DNA of 58,797 nt from Oscillospiraceae bacterium (GCA_015063685.1 SVTR01000019.1:1-58797), one strand, 5' to 3'. Shown: positions 15,646-24,229, numbered from the stretch's first letter. Program-made: numbers and translations. The notes: a model not told the origin generated them from the sequence alone.

Positions 15646-17904
15646 TCAAGATACCTTTGTTATCATGTAATAGGTGCGACTTTGCGCAGGTTCCTCACCT
15701 TCGAAGATGATTGAATTGTAGCAGATCGCGCTGAAACCAACGACCATATACCATTCACCGCTTTCACTGAGAGCCACACCGCGCGCCTCTTCCAGTCTGA
15801 ACCCCTCGATGGTCATGGAATTCAATTTTTCGATGATGGCGTTTTCTGCCTCTTGGAGACGCTCCCCCGACGGGGCGGCGGATGGCGTGAGATGACTTGT
15901 TCCGGTGATATAAGAGTAGTTTTCCACGGTTCCTTGGGAAAGGGAGACCAAAATCGCGTGTCTCTCAAACGTATCGTACCCGCTCACCTGATATGAGTAG
16001 GTAAAAGACATAAGATCCTGCATCTGCGGGGTATCCGCATAGTCATATGCTTGGGGTTGTCCCAATGCCGCGCATACATCTTCGGGGAGAAGGTTTTTCA
16101 GAAAATCTTGGGCGACGGCTTGCGCCTCGGTTTCGGTCAGCGGTATGGCGAGGTCATTCCCATCACCGTTTTCGTCGCAGTTATAGGAAAGAATGATGTC
16201 GGTACCGCGGAGATAACCGATGTACGCCTGTTCTTTTTTGTAAAAATCACAGATCAGGTAACCGCCGTTGCCGTCGGAGCGGGAGGTGTTTTTAGAATGA
16301 TCGTAGACAAATCTGCCCAAAGGCGTTGTCCGCTGTGTGTCGGCTTGGGATTCATCATGGAAAACTGCGCCTGTCAGACGTGTCAGGTCAAGCCCCAGGG
16401 TGCTTGCGCTTGTCAAATAGGCAGAGATGATTTCTTGATCTTTTCCGGGTATATCCATCAATGAGACGTTTCCGCCGGACGATAGAATCTGATAGGTATC
16501 CCAATCGGCAGGCCTGACAAAAAGAGCGTTTTCAAAAATGACATATTCCCCTCTGAATGAAAGACGGAGATCATACCACCCGGCCGTAGCGTCGGCGGGA
16601 ATGGGCAGATCGGTCTTCCTTTCAATGGTATCGCCCTCCTTGACCTCAAGGGTGACAAAATCGTCAACCTCTGTATAGCCGTCGCGGATAACGTGGTCTC
16701 CGTCCGGGGCGGTGCCGTGAAGCACCAGCGTTGCGTCGACGCCGTAAGCGTTGGTCAGACTTCCTTCAAAGGTGAATGTCTGGCCGTTGTTGACCGCGAT
16801 TGTACGAATGGTGATCACTTTCCCTGCCAAGCAGGAAGCTTGGTCAGATTCAATGGCATAGGAAAAATCAAAGGTAGGGCTCGTGTCCTCAAGGATGCTG
16901 ACGGCATTCTCGATGATCTCATATTCCTCCCCGTAGTACAAGTAAAGATCGTAATTGCCCGTGGGCACATCCTTGGGAATGGTGAAGGTGCCCTCATGAT
17001 GCCAACGCGTTTTGGCGGGGATCTCCTGTGTCACCATATCCTCAGGATAGACGAAAACCGCGTGGATCACCTTTTCGGGGTCATCGTGATGCACAAGCTT
17101 TGCCCGGGAAGAAAATTCCTTGCTGCTACCCGTGACCGTAAAGGCCTCGCCCATGTTGATTATATGAGTTTCGATTTGGAAGGTGTCCCCATGGATAAAT
17201 GCTTTTTGAGAAGGACTGATATCATACGCAAAATCAAAAGTGGGATGGCTATCTGTGGCTGTCAAGGTCTCAGTTTCCGCCGCCACGGTGATGGCTTTTT
17301 CAAAGACCTGATATTCGTCCTTGTAGGAAAGCACCAGATCGTAGGCGCCCGACGCCGCGTCCTCGGGGATGGTGATATGACCGCTCAGTTTGCCCACGTC
17401 ACCCTGTTCAATGGTCTGCACACAGTAGTCCTCGGTGAAGGCAAAGGAACCGATGATCCTGCCCTCGGCGCTGTACACGTCTTCGGTTCCATGAGGGATC
17501 AGCCAGGCGGTTGCGGAAAATGACTGACTGCTCCCCTTGACGGTGAAGGGAACACCCAGGTTTTTCACCTCGGTACGGATGGAGAAGTGGTCTCCCGGTC
17601 GGTATGTAGCCTGCAGAGGCTCAAGGGTATAGTCAAAGGCAAAGGTCGGGTGGGTTTCTCCCGCGCCGGGGAGCGTTGCGGCAGGCCCATCTGCCCGTCC
17701 AGCCGCCAGGATGCCCACGGTGACCGAGACAGAAACTAACAGGCAGATCACGGCCACGCCCCATCCGCTGTTCATAAAGCGGACAAATCCGTTTTGTCGC
17801 TTGGGGGGAGGTGTCACCGCCGTTTCGTAAGGCATTTCTGACGCCTCGGCTATGTAAAGATCGTTGATATTTGTCAGCGTACTTGCAATGTTGAGGGATT
17901 TCAT
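15646..17904 (-). CDS. Membrane-anchored ECF sigma partner with three Ig-like repeats (pair 1)
   Basis: A 752-residue single-pass membrane protein, probable anti-sigma factor of the overlapping ECF gene. Residues 1-45 form a very short cytoplasmic tail (LTNINDLYIAEASEMP). Residues about 42-68 hold RFMNSGWGVAVIC and the TM helix. Outside are three tandem ~120-residue Ig-like units (about 87-218, 219-340, 341-465). Each starts PTFDFxYxI and ends YDLxLxYxxEYxxxExAxxV. The last ~285 residues look like a PepSY/peptidase-inhibitor-type alpha/beta region (ETEAQAVAQDFL...). No zinc-binding HxxxCxxC motif is present. The start overlaps the sigma stop (ATGA), with AAAGGGGG upstream. The function is inferred from context and paralogy with two other pairs. 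Confidence 0.82.
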   Translation of the reverse strand: MKSLNIASTLTNINDLYIAEASEMPYETAVTPPPKRQNGFVRFMNSGWGVAVICLLVSVSVTVGILAAGRADGPAATLPGAGETHPTFAFDYTLEPLQATYRPGDHFSIRTEVKNLGVPFTVKGSSQSFSATAWLIPHGTEDVYSAEGRIIGSFAFTEDYCVQTIEQGDVGKLSGHITIPEDAASGAYDLVLSYKDEYQVFEKAITVAAETETLTATDSHPTFDFAYDISPSQKAFIHGDTFQIETHIINMGEAFTVTGSSKEFSSRAKLVHHDDPEKVIHAVFVYPEDMVTQEIPAKTRWHHEGTFTIPKDVPTGNYDLYLYYGEEYEIIENAVSILEDTSPTFDFSYAIESDQASCLAGKVITIRTIAVNNGQTFTFEGSLTNAYGVDATLVLHGTAPDGDHVIRDGYTEVDDFVTLEVKEGDTIERKTDLPIPADATAGWYDLRLSFRGEYVIFENALFVRPADWDTYQILSSGGNVSLMDIPGKDQEIISAYLTSASTLGLDLTRLTGAVFHDESQADTQRTTPLGRFVYDHSKNTSRSDGNGGYLICDFYKKEQAYIGYLRGTDIILSYNCDENGDGNDLAIPLTETEAQAVAQDFLKNLLPEDVCAALGQPQAYDYADTPQMQDLMSFTYSYQVSGYDTFERHAILVSLSQGTVENYSYITGTSHLTPSAAPSGERLQEAENAIIEKLNSMTIEGFRLEEARGVALSESGEWYMVVGFSAICYNSIIFEGEEPAQSRTYYMITKVS

Positions 17905-18446
17905 GGGTCGTACCCCCTTTCCTTCAAAAATGTGCGTAGTCGCTCCCGCATCCTTGTGAGACGGATGGACACCGCGTTGGGGGTCAGGCCATAGCCCTGT
18001 GCCAGCACCGACACCGAGCGGTTGTACCAATGCCGACCCACGAATAGCTTCCTGTCCAAAGGCTCGGCTGATGCGAGAAATTCATCCAGAAGGTCTCGGA
18101 GGCGGTCGTCCTCCTCCTCGTTGGGCGCGGGAATACATTCTGCCAGCTCGGAAAGAGACAGTACAAATTCCGCGTTGCGCTTCTGTCGCCTGCGGCTTTT
18201 GAGTCGGTTGATGGCAATGTTTCGGGTCAGCTTGCCCAGATACGTCCGAAGCACGGCAGGCTTTTTCGGGGGGATGGACCCCCACGCCGCCACCCAGGTG
18301 TCGTTGACGCATTCCTCGGCGTCCGAGGGGTTGTCCAAAATGCCCATGGCCACGGTGCGGCAGTATTGGCCGTATGCCCGCTCGCATTCCGCGATAGCCG
18401 CTTCGTCCCGCTCAAAATACAGGGACACAATGTCTCTGTCGTCCAT
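17901..18446 (-). CDS. ECF-type sigma-70 factor (pair 1)
   Basis: A 181-residue sigma factor with only regions 2 and 4. Region 2 includes DAEECVNDTWVAAWGSIPPKK, with the TYLGKLTRNIAINRL core-binding/-10 part. Region 4 is the LTPNAVSIRLTRMRERLR helix-turn-helix. It directs RNA polymerase to a dedicated promoter, probably including its own. AGAAAGGAGG sets the start at 18446. The stop is shared with the partner start through ATGA. It is about as similar in layout to the sigma factors of pairs 2 and 3 as those are to each other, which suggests local duplication. Confidence 0.93.
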   Translation of the reverse strand: MDDRDIVSLYFERDEAAIAECERAYGQYCRTVAMGILDNPSDAEECVNDTWVAAWGSIPPKKPAVLRTYLGKLTRNIAINRLKSRRRQKRNAEFVLSLSELAECIPAPNEEEDDRLRDLLDEFLASAEPLDRKLFVGRHWYNRSVSVLAQGYGLTPNAVSIRLTRMRERLRTFLKERGYDP

Positions 18447-18486
18447 ACCAAGACCTCCTTTCTGTGTTCGGGTAAAGGTAAAAGGC

Positions 18487-18528
18487 GCCTTCACCCTGAT
18501 ACACAACATTTTGGGGGGAATCTTTCAT
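18487..18528 (-). promoter_or_regulatory. Conserved 42-bp ECF promoter element, pair 1
   Basis: On the minus strand, ATGAAAGAT-N15-GTGTAT-N4-GTGAAGGC. It has the same parts and spacing as the elements of pairs 2 and 3. It fits a -35 TGAAAG and -10 GTGTAT with a 17-base spacer, 40 bases before the sigma gene. It is the most diverged of the three. Confidence 0.75.
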
Positions 18529-18573
18529 GAAAAGTATGAAAAATAAATTTGTCAAAGACCATTCGGTAAACTA

Positions 18574-20115
18574 TCACTTGAAATTAAGAGCATCTTCAAA
18601 AGTTACCGTGATTCCATAAGCGGTAAATTTCAAATCGATTTGTTGAGCATCTGGGTGCTTTTCGTAATAAGCAAAGCTTATTGTAACTTCACTGTCTCCT
18701 TCTATTGTATAAGTACCATCCGTTTCCTTCAGCGGATTTCTTAAGGGCTCCAATTGATACGAGGATGCATCGCTATCGTTATAGATACAAGTCAGTTGCC
18801 CCCAAAATGGCTTTGAATGAGTATTGCTGGGATAATGAAAGGTATCTCCCATGTTTTTAACGGTCAGTTTAATGAGTATGTTCCCTTTATGCTCGGCAAG
18901 TGATGTGTCGGGCATTATGGTATAAGAAAATAAAATATTACCCGATCTTATTGTATTTTTAGATATCTTTTGCGACGGATCATCTATGGTAAGATCAAGG
19001 AGTTCTTCAGTCTCGAAAACGTGTATGTGATCAATACCGCAACCGGAAGTGGGAATATCGTAGCCGTATTCGTCTGTTCCCGCCTCGGGGGGCATGATGT
19101 ATTTTATAGTTTCTTTTTTCAGGCAAAGATGATTATTTTCAACGCCGTAATATACCGGTGATTTCCCACCGGCTATGCGCTTGTAGGCGTTGGCAAAGTC
19201 AGCAGGCGTGGAGCGTTCAATGCACAAAGTCATCAAACTGCTTTGAACGAAATCAAAGGCATAAACCTCGCCTGCGCCATTCATGTTGATGATCAGTATA
19301 TCTTCACCTACACCGGAGACACTCCTGGCTGCGTCATTTTCAAACGTGCAGATGAAGCCGTGTTCCGATTCGGCTACCGAGAAGCCCGGGAGATACAACA
19401 TCGGCCATGCGTGAACCTCCAGAACCTGCTTGACCATTTCCCGTGCTTCTTCTTTCGTGATGGACACCTCTGCTTGCATAAGGGATTCATCCGTAAACCG
19501 TTTGAGTATCTGCGTGCTGCCGAACATTACGTATTCGTTCCCATTGATATCTATGTACCTATCTTCTACGATGGTACCTGTGGGAAGGGCAACGGTGACG
19601 CTTTCCAAAAAGGATAGAGAAATGCTTCTGCTTCCAACAGAAATGGTGATATCCGCTTCAAAGTCAGGGGATTGTATCGTTTCAGACTCCTCGGGTTTTG
19701 TTTCGTCTGCTGTCGTTTGCGTTGTTTCGGACTCTTGTGTCTCGGATTCCGCGATTGTCGTTTCTGTGATCGGAGGTTCGGGAAGCGTACTATCCTCAGT
19801 GGTCGGAAGCTCCGTTTGAGTTTCATCAGATTCTCGGAAGATCTCGCTTTCCGTAGCTTCGGTTCCGACGGGCGGCTTCACAGGCCCTTCGCCTCTCCCC
19901 GCCGCGATGATGCCTACCATCACGCCCAGCGCTACGATCCCGCAAATCACGGCCACGCCCCAGCCGCTGTTCATAAAGCGGCTGAATTTCTCCCGCCGGG
20001 AGATCTTTACCGCTACCGCCAGCTCGGGGTTGGGCATCTCGGCGGCCTCCTCGATGAATCTATCGTTGACGTTCGTCATTTTCTCAAAGATCTCAAATCC
20101 GCTCATGGCCTTCAT
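18574..20115 (-). CDS. Membrane-anchored ECF sigma partner (pair 2)
   Basis: A 513-residue single-pass membrane protein. It has a short cytoplasmic tail (FEIFEKMTNVNDRFIEEAAEMP), the RFMNSGWGVAVIC motif and a TM helix at about 52-73. A Ser/Thr/Glu-rich linker (about 80-160) is followed by a central domain with two cystatin/PepSY-like segments. The C-terminal Ig-like unit (about 395-513, GNILFSYTI...TFEDALNF) has lost part of the repeat motif. It is a probable anti-sigma factor of the overlapping sigma gene (ATGA at 20112-20115). Base composition is visibly more AT-rich in 18574-19700 than in its neighbours, suggesting the ectodomain was acquired or is evolving fast. Confidence 0.8.
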   Translation of the reverse strand: MKAMSGFEIFEKMTNVNDRFIEEAAEMPNPELAVAVKISRREKFSRFMNSGWGVAVICGIVALGVMVGIIAAGRGEGPVKPPVGTEATESEIFRESDETQTELPTTEDSTLPEPPITETTIAESETQESETTQTTADETKPEESETIQSPDFEADITISVGSRSISLSFLESVTVALPTGTIVEDRYIDINGNEYVMFGSTQILKRFTDESLMQAEVSITKEEAREMVKQVLEVHAWPMLYLPGFSVAESEHGFICTFENDAARSVSGVGEDILIINMNGAGEVYAFDFVQSSLMTLCIERSTPADFANAYKRIAGGKSPVYYGVENNHLCLKKETIKYIMPPEAGTDEYGYDIPTSGCGIDHIHVFETEELLDLTIDDPSQKISKNTIRSGNILFSYTIMPDTSLAEHKGNILIKLTVKNMGDTFHYPSNTHSKPFWGQLTCIYNDSDASSYQLEPLRNPLKETDGTYTIEGDSEVTISFAYYEKHPDAQQIDLKFTAYGITVTFEDALNFK

Positions 20116-20657
20116 ACCGTGTACCCCCTTTCTTCAAGGAAAGTACGTAAAGCCTGACGGGTACGCTTGAGCCGTTGGGACACCGCGTTGGCGGTCAGCC
20201 CGTAACAGGGGGCCATCTCACGCACGGTGCGCCCGTACCAGTACCGCCCCATGAAAAGCTGACGGTCAAGGGCGGGGGTGATCTCCAGAAATTCGTTGAG
20301 GTAGGCGCAGAGAAGCTCGTCTGTGGTGTCCTCGGGGACGGGAATGCACTCGGCCAGCTCTTCAAAGGCAACCACCAGGTCGGGGTTGCGCTTCTCTCTG
20401 TGCCGCTCCTTCAGGCGGTTGATGGACAGATTTCGCGTCAGCTTGCCCAGATAGGTGCGCAAAACGCCGGGCCTTTTGGGGGGCATGGTCTGCCATGCCT
20501 TCAGCCAGGTGTCGTTGACGCACTCCTCGGCGTCGGAATGACTGTCCAGGATGTTCATGGAAATGCTGTGACAGTAAGCGCCGTACTTGTGCTGGGTTTC
20601 GGTGAGCGCGCGCTCGTCCCGTGCCCAGTACAGGTCTACAATGTCATGGTCTTTCAT
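20112..20657 (-). CDS. ECF-type sigma-70 factor (pair 2)
   Basis: A 181-residue sigma factor with regions 2 and 4. Signature stretches are DAEECVNDTWLKAWQTMPPKRP, TYLGKLTRNLSINRL and LTANAVSQRLKRTRQALR. It starts at 20657 with GAAAGGAGG upstream. It is divergently transcribed from the pair 3 sigma gene and shares the intergenic region 20658-20925. It overlaps its partner gene by four bases. Confidence 0.94.
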   Translation of the reverse strand: MKDHDIVDLYWARDERALTETQHKYGAYCHSISMNILDSHSDAEECVNDTWLKAWQTMPPKRPGVLRTYLGKLTRNLSINRLKERHREKRNPDLVVAFEELAECIPVPEDTTDELLCAYLNEFLEITPALDRQLFMGRYWYGRTVREMAPCYGLTANAVSQRLKRTRQALRTFLEERGYTV

Positions 20658-20709
20658 GTGATGGCCTCCTTTCTGTGAGAAGTCTCGGGTTTGGGAGACT
20701 TCCGATCAG

Positions 20710-20751
20710 GCTTTCACTTATATACACAACGCAGGGATAAAAATCTGTCAC
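20710..20751 (-). promoter_or_regulatory. Conserved 42-bp ECF promoter element, pair 2
   Basis: On the minus strand, GTGACAGAT-N15-GTGTAT-ATAA-GTGAAAGC. Outside the N15 part it is identical to the pair 3 element. Confidence 0.85.
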
Positions 20752-20763
20752 GGTGGTGCTTCT

Positions 20764-20792
20764 ATTATATCATAAACCGGCGCGACTTGCAA
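20764..20792 (-). promoter_or_regulatory. SigA-type promoter upstream of the pair 2 ECF element
   Basis: On the minus strand, TTGCAA (20792-20787), a 17-base spacer and TATAAT (20769-20764). It lies 12 bases before the ECF element, so pair 2 may have both a housekeeping and an autoregulated promoter. Confidence 0.7.
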
Positions 20793-20808
20793 GAGGAAAC
20801 CCTCCCCC

Positions 20809-20837
20809 TTGCGCTTCGGTGAGAAATCGTGTATAAT
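20809..20837 (+). promoter_or_regulatory. SigA-type promoter upstream of the pair 3 ECF element
   Basis: TTGCGC (20809-20814), a 17-base spacer and TATAAT (20832-20837). The element of pair 3 starts 23 bases further down, mirroring the arrangement of pair 2. Confidence 0.65.
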
Positions 20838-20860
20838 AAAATCAGAAATTTTCGAAAAAC

Positions 20861-20902
20861 GTGACAGATCTTCTCCAAAAGTCGGTGTATATAAGTGAAA
20901 GC
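20861..20902 (+). promoter_or_regulatory. Conserved 42-bp ECF promoter element, pair 3
   Basis: GTGACAGAT-N15-GTGTAT-ATAA-GTGAAAGC, 23 bases before the sigma start codon. The spacing matches pairs 1 and 2 exactly. Confidence 0.85.
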
Positions 20903-20925
20903 CACTTTGAGAAAGGAGGCACAAC

Positions 20926-21477
20926 ATGAGTATGAAGGATCAGGAGATTATCGCCCTGTATCACGCCCGCGACGAGCAGGCCATCAAGGAGAGCGAGGAA
21001 AAGTACGGCGGATATTGCCACTCGGTGGCCATGAACATTCTGAACCACCGTTCCGATGCAGAGGAGTGCGTCAACGATACATGGCTTCGCGCCTGGAATG
21101 CCATGCCGCCCCACCGCCCCTCGGTGCTGCGTACCTATCTTGGGAAGATCACCCGAAATCTTGCTCTGAACAGATTGAGCATCAACCGGGCGGCCAAGCG
21201 AAACCGTCATTTGGAGATTGCCTTTGAGGAGCTGGGAGACTGTGTTCCCGCCCCTGAGGAAACCGACGCCGACGAGCTGTGCGGCTTGATCAACGCATTT
21301 CTGGAGGCCACGCCCAAGCTGGACCGTCAGCTTTTCCTGGGTCGTTATTGGTTTGCTCATCCCGTGCGGATTTTGGCCAATCACTACGGCCTCACGGAAA
21401 ACGCCGTGTCGGGACGACTCAAACGCACCCGCGCCGCCTTGCGGGTCTATCTTACAGAAAGGGGTTATGATGTATGA
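20926..21477 (+). CDS. ECF-type sigma-70 factor (pair 3)
   Basis: A 183-residue sigma factor with regions 2 and 4. Signature stretches are DAEECVNDTWLRAWNAMPPHRP, TYLGKITRNLALNRL and LTENAVSGRLKRTRAALR. GAAAGGAGG lies 7 bases before the first ATG; a second in-frame ATG two codons later is less well placed. Its stop overlaps the partner start (ATGA). It is transcribed away from pairs 1 and 2. Confidence 0.94.
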   Translation: MSMKDQEIIALYHARDEQAIKESEEKYGGYCHSVAMNILNHRSDAEECVNDTWLRAWNAMPPHRPSVLRTYLGKITRNLALNRLSINRAAKRNRHLEIAFEELGDCVPAPEETDADELCGLINAFLEATPKLDRQLFLGRYWFAHPVRILANHYGLTENAVSGRLKRTRAALRVYLTERGYDV

Positions 21478-22847
21478 AGGGCAGAACCGTATTTGAAAAG
21501 ATCACTGATATCAACGAGAAATTCTTGGAGGAGGCCGCGTTCGTCCCCGCTGCGGGGGCAGGCGGTATTCCCCCCCGTCGTGAACGGGGAAGCAGCGGAT
21601 TTTCCCGCTTTATGAACAGCGGCTGGGGAGTCGCCGCCGTCTGTGCGCTGGTGGCTATTGGCACCATCGTGGGCATCGTAGCGGCGGGACAGGCGGGGGA
21701 TCCCACCGTAAAACCCCCTGTCCCTCACGGCAGTACCCCCATAGACCCCGATTTTACCATGACCTCTGCCGAAACCCATGTTCCCCCGGAGACCGACGCC
21801 ATTATCACCATCGAGGATGAGAGCGAGCCCGTGGATCCCGATTTCACGGTGAGCTCTGAGGAAGAAAGTACGCCTGCGGATCCCGATGCCCCCGACACCA
21901 CGGAGGGGGACAGCGAACCTATAGATCCCGATTTCACCGTTACCATGGAGGAGGAAAGCGTTCCCGTGGAGGTGGAGACCTTCCCCATCTCCGAGCCTGA
22001 AACCACACCGCCCCTTATCACCGAGGATTTTGAGCCTGAATTGTCCTTCAGCATCGTGCAATATCTGGACCTGAGCTGGCGCGGAATGCAGGCGGGACAA
22101 TCCACCACCATCAGAATCGGCGTGACCAACGTCGGCGAGGGCTTCTCCTATATGGGTGCTTCCGGCTCTTTCCATATTGAGTACGCCGCGCTGGTGCCTC
22201 AAGGCAGTACATACGAGGAAGGCTATGCCGCTGTCATCTATGATCATTTGGATTACACGCAGGTAGCAGTACCCACCGGCACGGTGGGTACTTATGAAGC
22301 GACGTTCTACATTCCCGAGGATGCGCCCGTGGGAAAATATGACCTGGTGGTAGGCTTTTGGTCCTGTGAGAAGGTATTTACGGGCGTCGTGACCGTCATG
22401 CCCGACATCGACCTGCCCGAAGAAGAGGTCAGGGCCTTTGCCGATGCAGAGGTCAAGCGTCAAACGGGACTGACTGATCTTTCCTCTTATGATGTAAGCA
22501 TCAAACGTAGAGAGAACGGCGAATGGAATCTGGAATACCGTGTGTATATCCAGGGATATCCCACCATGGATGCCCTCTACGTAAATCTTGCCACAGACGG
22601 CACGGTCATGGATTATCGAGAGAATGGCTCCATCTACATAGGTGAATTTGATTCGTTTATACCGCACGTGACCAAGGAGATGACCGATGAAGCGATTGCC
22701 AAGCTGGGCGACGTTGACAAGTCCAAGCTGTATTGGTATATTGATTGGGATGAATATTTGTGCATCGGATATGAAATTGTTTGGGAGAGGGGTGACTGTA
22801 TCGAAATCGAGACGGTCGGTGAGCCGGTATGCCCCAGACCCGAATAA
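21474..22847 (+). CDS. Membrane-anchored ECF sigma partner with one Ig-like unit (pair 3)
   Basis: A 457-residue single-pass membrane protein. It has a cytoplasmic tail of about 48 residues (FEKITDINEKFLEEAA), RFMNSGWGVAAVC, a TM helix at about 52-72 and a Pro/Asp/Glu linker of repeated PIDPDFTV-type segments (about 84-175). One Ig-like unit follows (about 180-300, FSIVQYLDLSW...GKYDLVVGFWSCEKVFTGVVTV), then a C-terminal PepSY-like alpha/beta domain (EEVRAFADAEVKRQTG...). It is a probable anti-sigma factor for the overlapping gene. The linker sequence is unlike that of pair 2, but the two Ig-like units clearly resemble those of pair 1. Confidence 0.82.
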   Translation: MKGRTVFEKITDINEKFLEEAAFVPAAGAGGIPPRRERGSSGFSRFMNSGWGVAAVCALVAIGTIVGIVAAGQAGDPTVKPPVPHGSTPIDPDFTMTSAETHVPPETDAIITIEDESEPVDPDFTVSSEEESTPADPDAPDTTEGDSEPIDPDFTVTMEEESVPVEVETFPISEPETTPPLITEDFEPELSFSIVQYLDLSWRGMQAGQSTTIRIGVTNVGEGFSYMGASGSFHIEYAALVPQGSTYEEGYAAVIYDHLDYTQVAVPTGTVGTYEATFYIPEDAPVGKYDLVVGFWSCEKVFTGVVTVMPDIDLPEEEVRAFADAEVKRQTGLTDLSSYDVSIKRRENGEWNLEYRVYIQGYPTMDALYVNLATDGTVMDYRENGSIYIGEFDSFIPHVTKEMTDEAIAKLGDVDKSKLYWYIDWDEYLCIGYEIVWERGDCIEIETVGEPVCPRPE

Positions 22848-22853
22848 ACAGGC

Positions 22854-22887
22854 AAGGCCCACAGTCTTACGAGGACTGTGGGCCTTT
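22854..22887 (+). terminator. Bidirectional terminator
   Basis: A perfect 13-bp stem, AAGGCCCACAGTC with its complement, closes the pair 3 operon and the ABC exporter operon coming from the other side. Confidence 0.9.
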
Positions 22888-22909
22888 GATTTTTGAGATA
22901 TTTTTTAGG

Positions 22910-24211
22910 TTACGGAGATGGCAAGGATGTGTTGGTATCGTCATCCGATGCCACCGCGGCTTGGTAAGTCTCCTCATCCATGGTCATGCGGTTTTCAGCG
23001 TAACCGCTGAGAAGCTCCAGACGGGTCACCATGTCGATGCCGCTGATGAAATAGCCTACCACGCTGTGAAGGATTTCCAAGATCAGGACGGCAGCGGCGG
23101 CGATAAAGGCCAGCACAAAGCAGAGGTGCTCTTCCTCTGTCAGATGAACGGCGTATTCACCCGAGGCATCCAGCAGGAAGAAATACAGAACAAAGGCGCC
23201 CACGAGGAAGATACCGTATTTAAAAAGATGGTCATTGGTTCGCTTTTCCTTGGAGTTGAAGATACAGCACAGGCGGGTGAGGCCGTGGAAAAGCTGGGAA
23301 AACACGGCGCAGAGGCAGACGATCATGGCGGTGGAAAGGAAGAAAACCAGAATGCCCGCCGTATCGCTGTCTCCCAACCACAGGTTGGTGAAAAGCTGGG
23401 TGCCGTACATATTGTAGAAATTTTGGTAAAGGGAAGAGATGAAGCCCGCTTTCTGTGCCTGTTGCATCATCAGGACGCAGGCGCCGCAGCTTGCCAGAGA
23501 AAAGACCTGAGAGAAAATGAGGAAATTTCTCTCATCTCTGCTGTGGTGCTTGACGTGAGACATGACGATGAGGAAGCCAAGGGCTGCAACGACGATCCAC
23601 ATCAAAAAGGGCATCTGGGGACCGAAGGTGCAGGCGGGGTTGAAAAAGAGTATCAGGATCAGCAGGACCACACAACCCAGCGCCCGTCCCAGACAATGGG
23701 TAACCTTCAGATAGGCCGTTCGGGGGGTGCTGCGATGGATCAAGGCGGAGACCAATCCCCGGATAAAGCACACGAAAAGGTAGATCGGCAGGATCAAGAG
23801 ACACAGGAGCAGCGCAAGGAAGGCCACACCCTCGTAAAGGGCCAGGGAAAAGGCCTCCTGTATGAGGTAGGTCAGGTACAAAAAGCCTTCGCCGCCGTAA
23901 ATATCCTCAGGAGACAGGCGGTAGATCGTCTCGTCCTGCATATATAGCTCGGATACAGGGACGATGAGGTAAAAGGCCTCCTTCCAAAGCTTGAGGAAGC
24001 CCACCTCCACGGTGTTTCCAAGCTCGTTTCCTTCGGAATCTCTGTAGTCGCTGTAAAAGTAACCGGTGTATTCCGCGATCCGCTCGTCTTTTTCCGTGGG
24101 GATGGAGATGAGACTGCCAAGAGAAAGCAGGGCGAGTGCTAAAATGATCACCAGCGACACGATGATCTGGATGGGTACAAGATACTTGTTGCGTTTGCTG
24201 AGAATGGCCAT
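22910..24211 (-). CDS. Multi-pass membrane protein in ABC exporter operon
   Basis: A 433-residue integral membrane protein with about eight hydrophobic segments. One lies near residues 13-34 and is followed by an ~80-residue extracytoplasmic loop (SIPTEKDERIAEYTGYFYSDY...). The rest lie at about 115-140, 145-165, 185-200, 210-225 and 290-390. The short C-terminal tail is acidic. I do not recognise a family. It starts 18 bases after the exporter gene with AAAGGAG upstream, so it is co-expressed with the exporter and may assist it or be the target of its substrate. Confidence 0.78.
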   Translation of the reverse strand: MAILSKRNKYLVPIQIIVSLVIILALALLSLGSLISIPTEKDERIAEYTGYFYSDYRDSEGNELGNTVEVGFLKLWKEAFYLIVPVSELYMQDETIYRLSPEDIYGGEGFLYLTYLIQEAFSLALYEGVAFLALLLCLLILPIYLFVCFIRGLVSALIHRSTPRTAYLKVTHCLGRALGCVVLLILILFFNPACTFGPQMPFLMWIVVAALGFLIVMSHVKHHSRDERNFLIFSQVFSLASCGACVLMMQQAQKAGFISSLYQNFYNMYGTQLFTNLWLGDSDTAGILVFFLSTAMIVCLCAVFSQLFHGLTRLCCIFNSKEKRTNDHLFKYGIFLVGAFVLYFFLLDASGEYAVHLTEEEHLCFVLAFIAAAAVLILEILHSVVGYFISGIDMVTRLELLSGYAENRMTMDEETYQAAVASDDDTNTSLPSP

Positions 24212-24229
24212 GTTTCCGATACTCCTTTG

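Noticed and set aside
18529..18573. SigA promoter for pair 1 using TTGACA on the minus strand
   Set aside because: TTGACA is present, but no -10 at proper spacing is convincing; TTTCAT is too poor to report.
15646..22847. Insertion sequence or integrative element carrying the three sigma pairs
   Set aside because: No integrase, transposase, terminal repeat or tRNA-type attachment site is seen around the region; local duplication explains it more simply.
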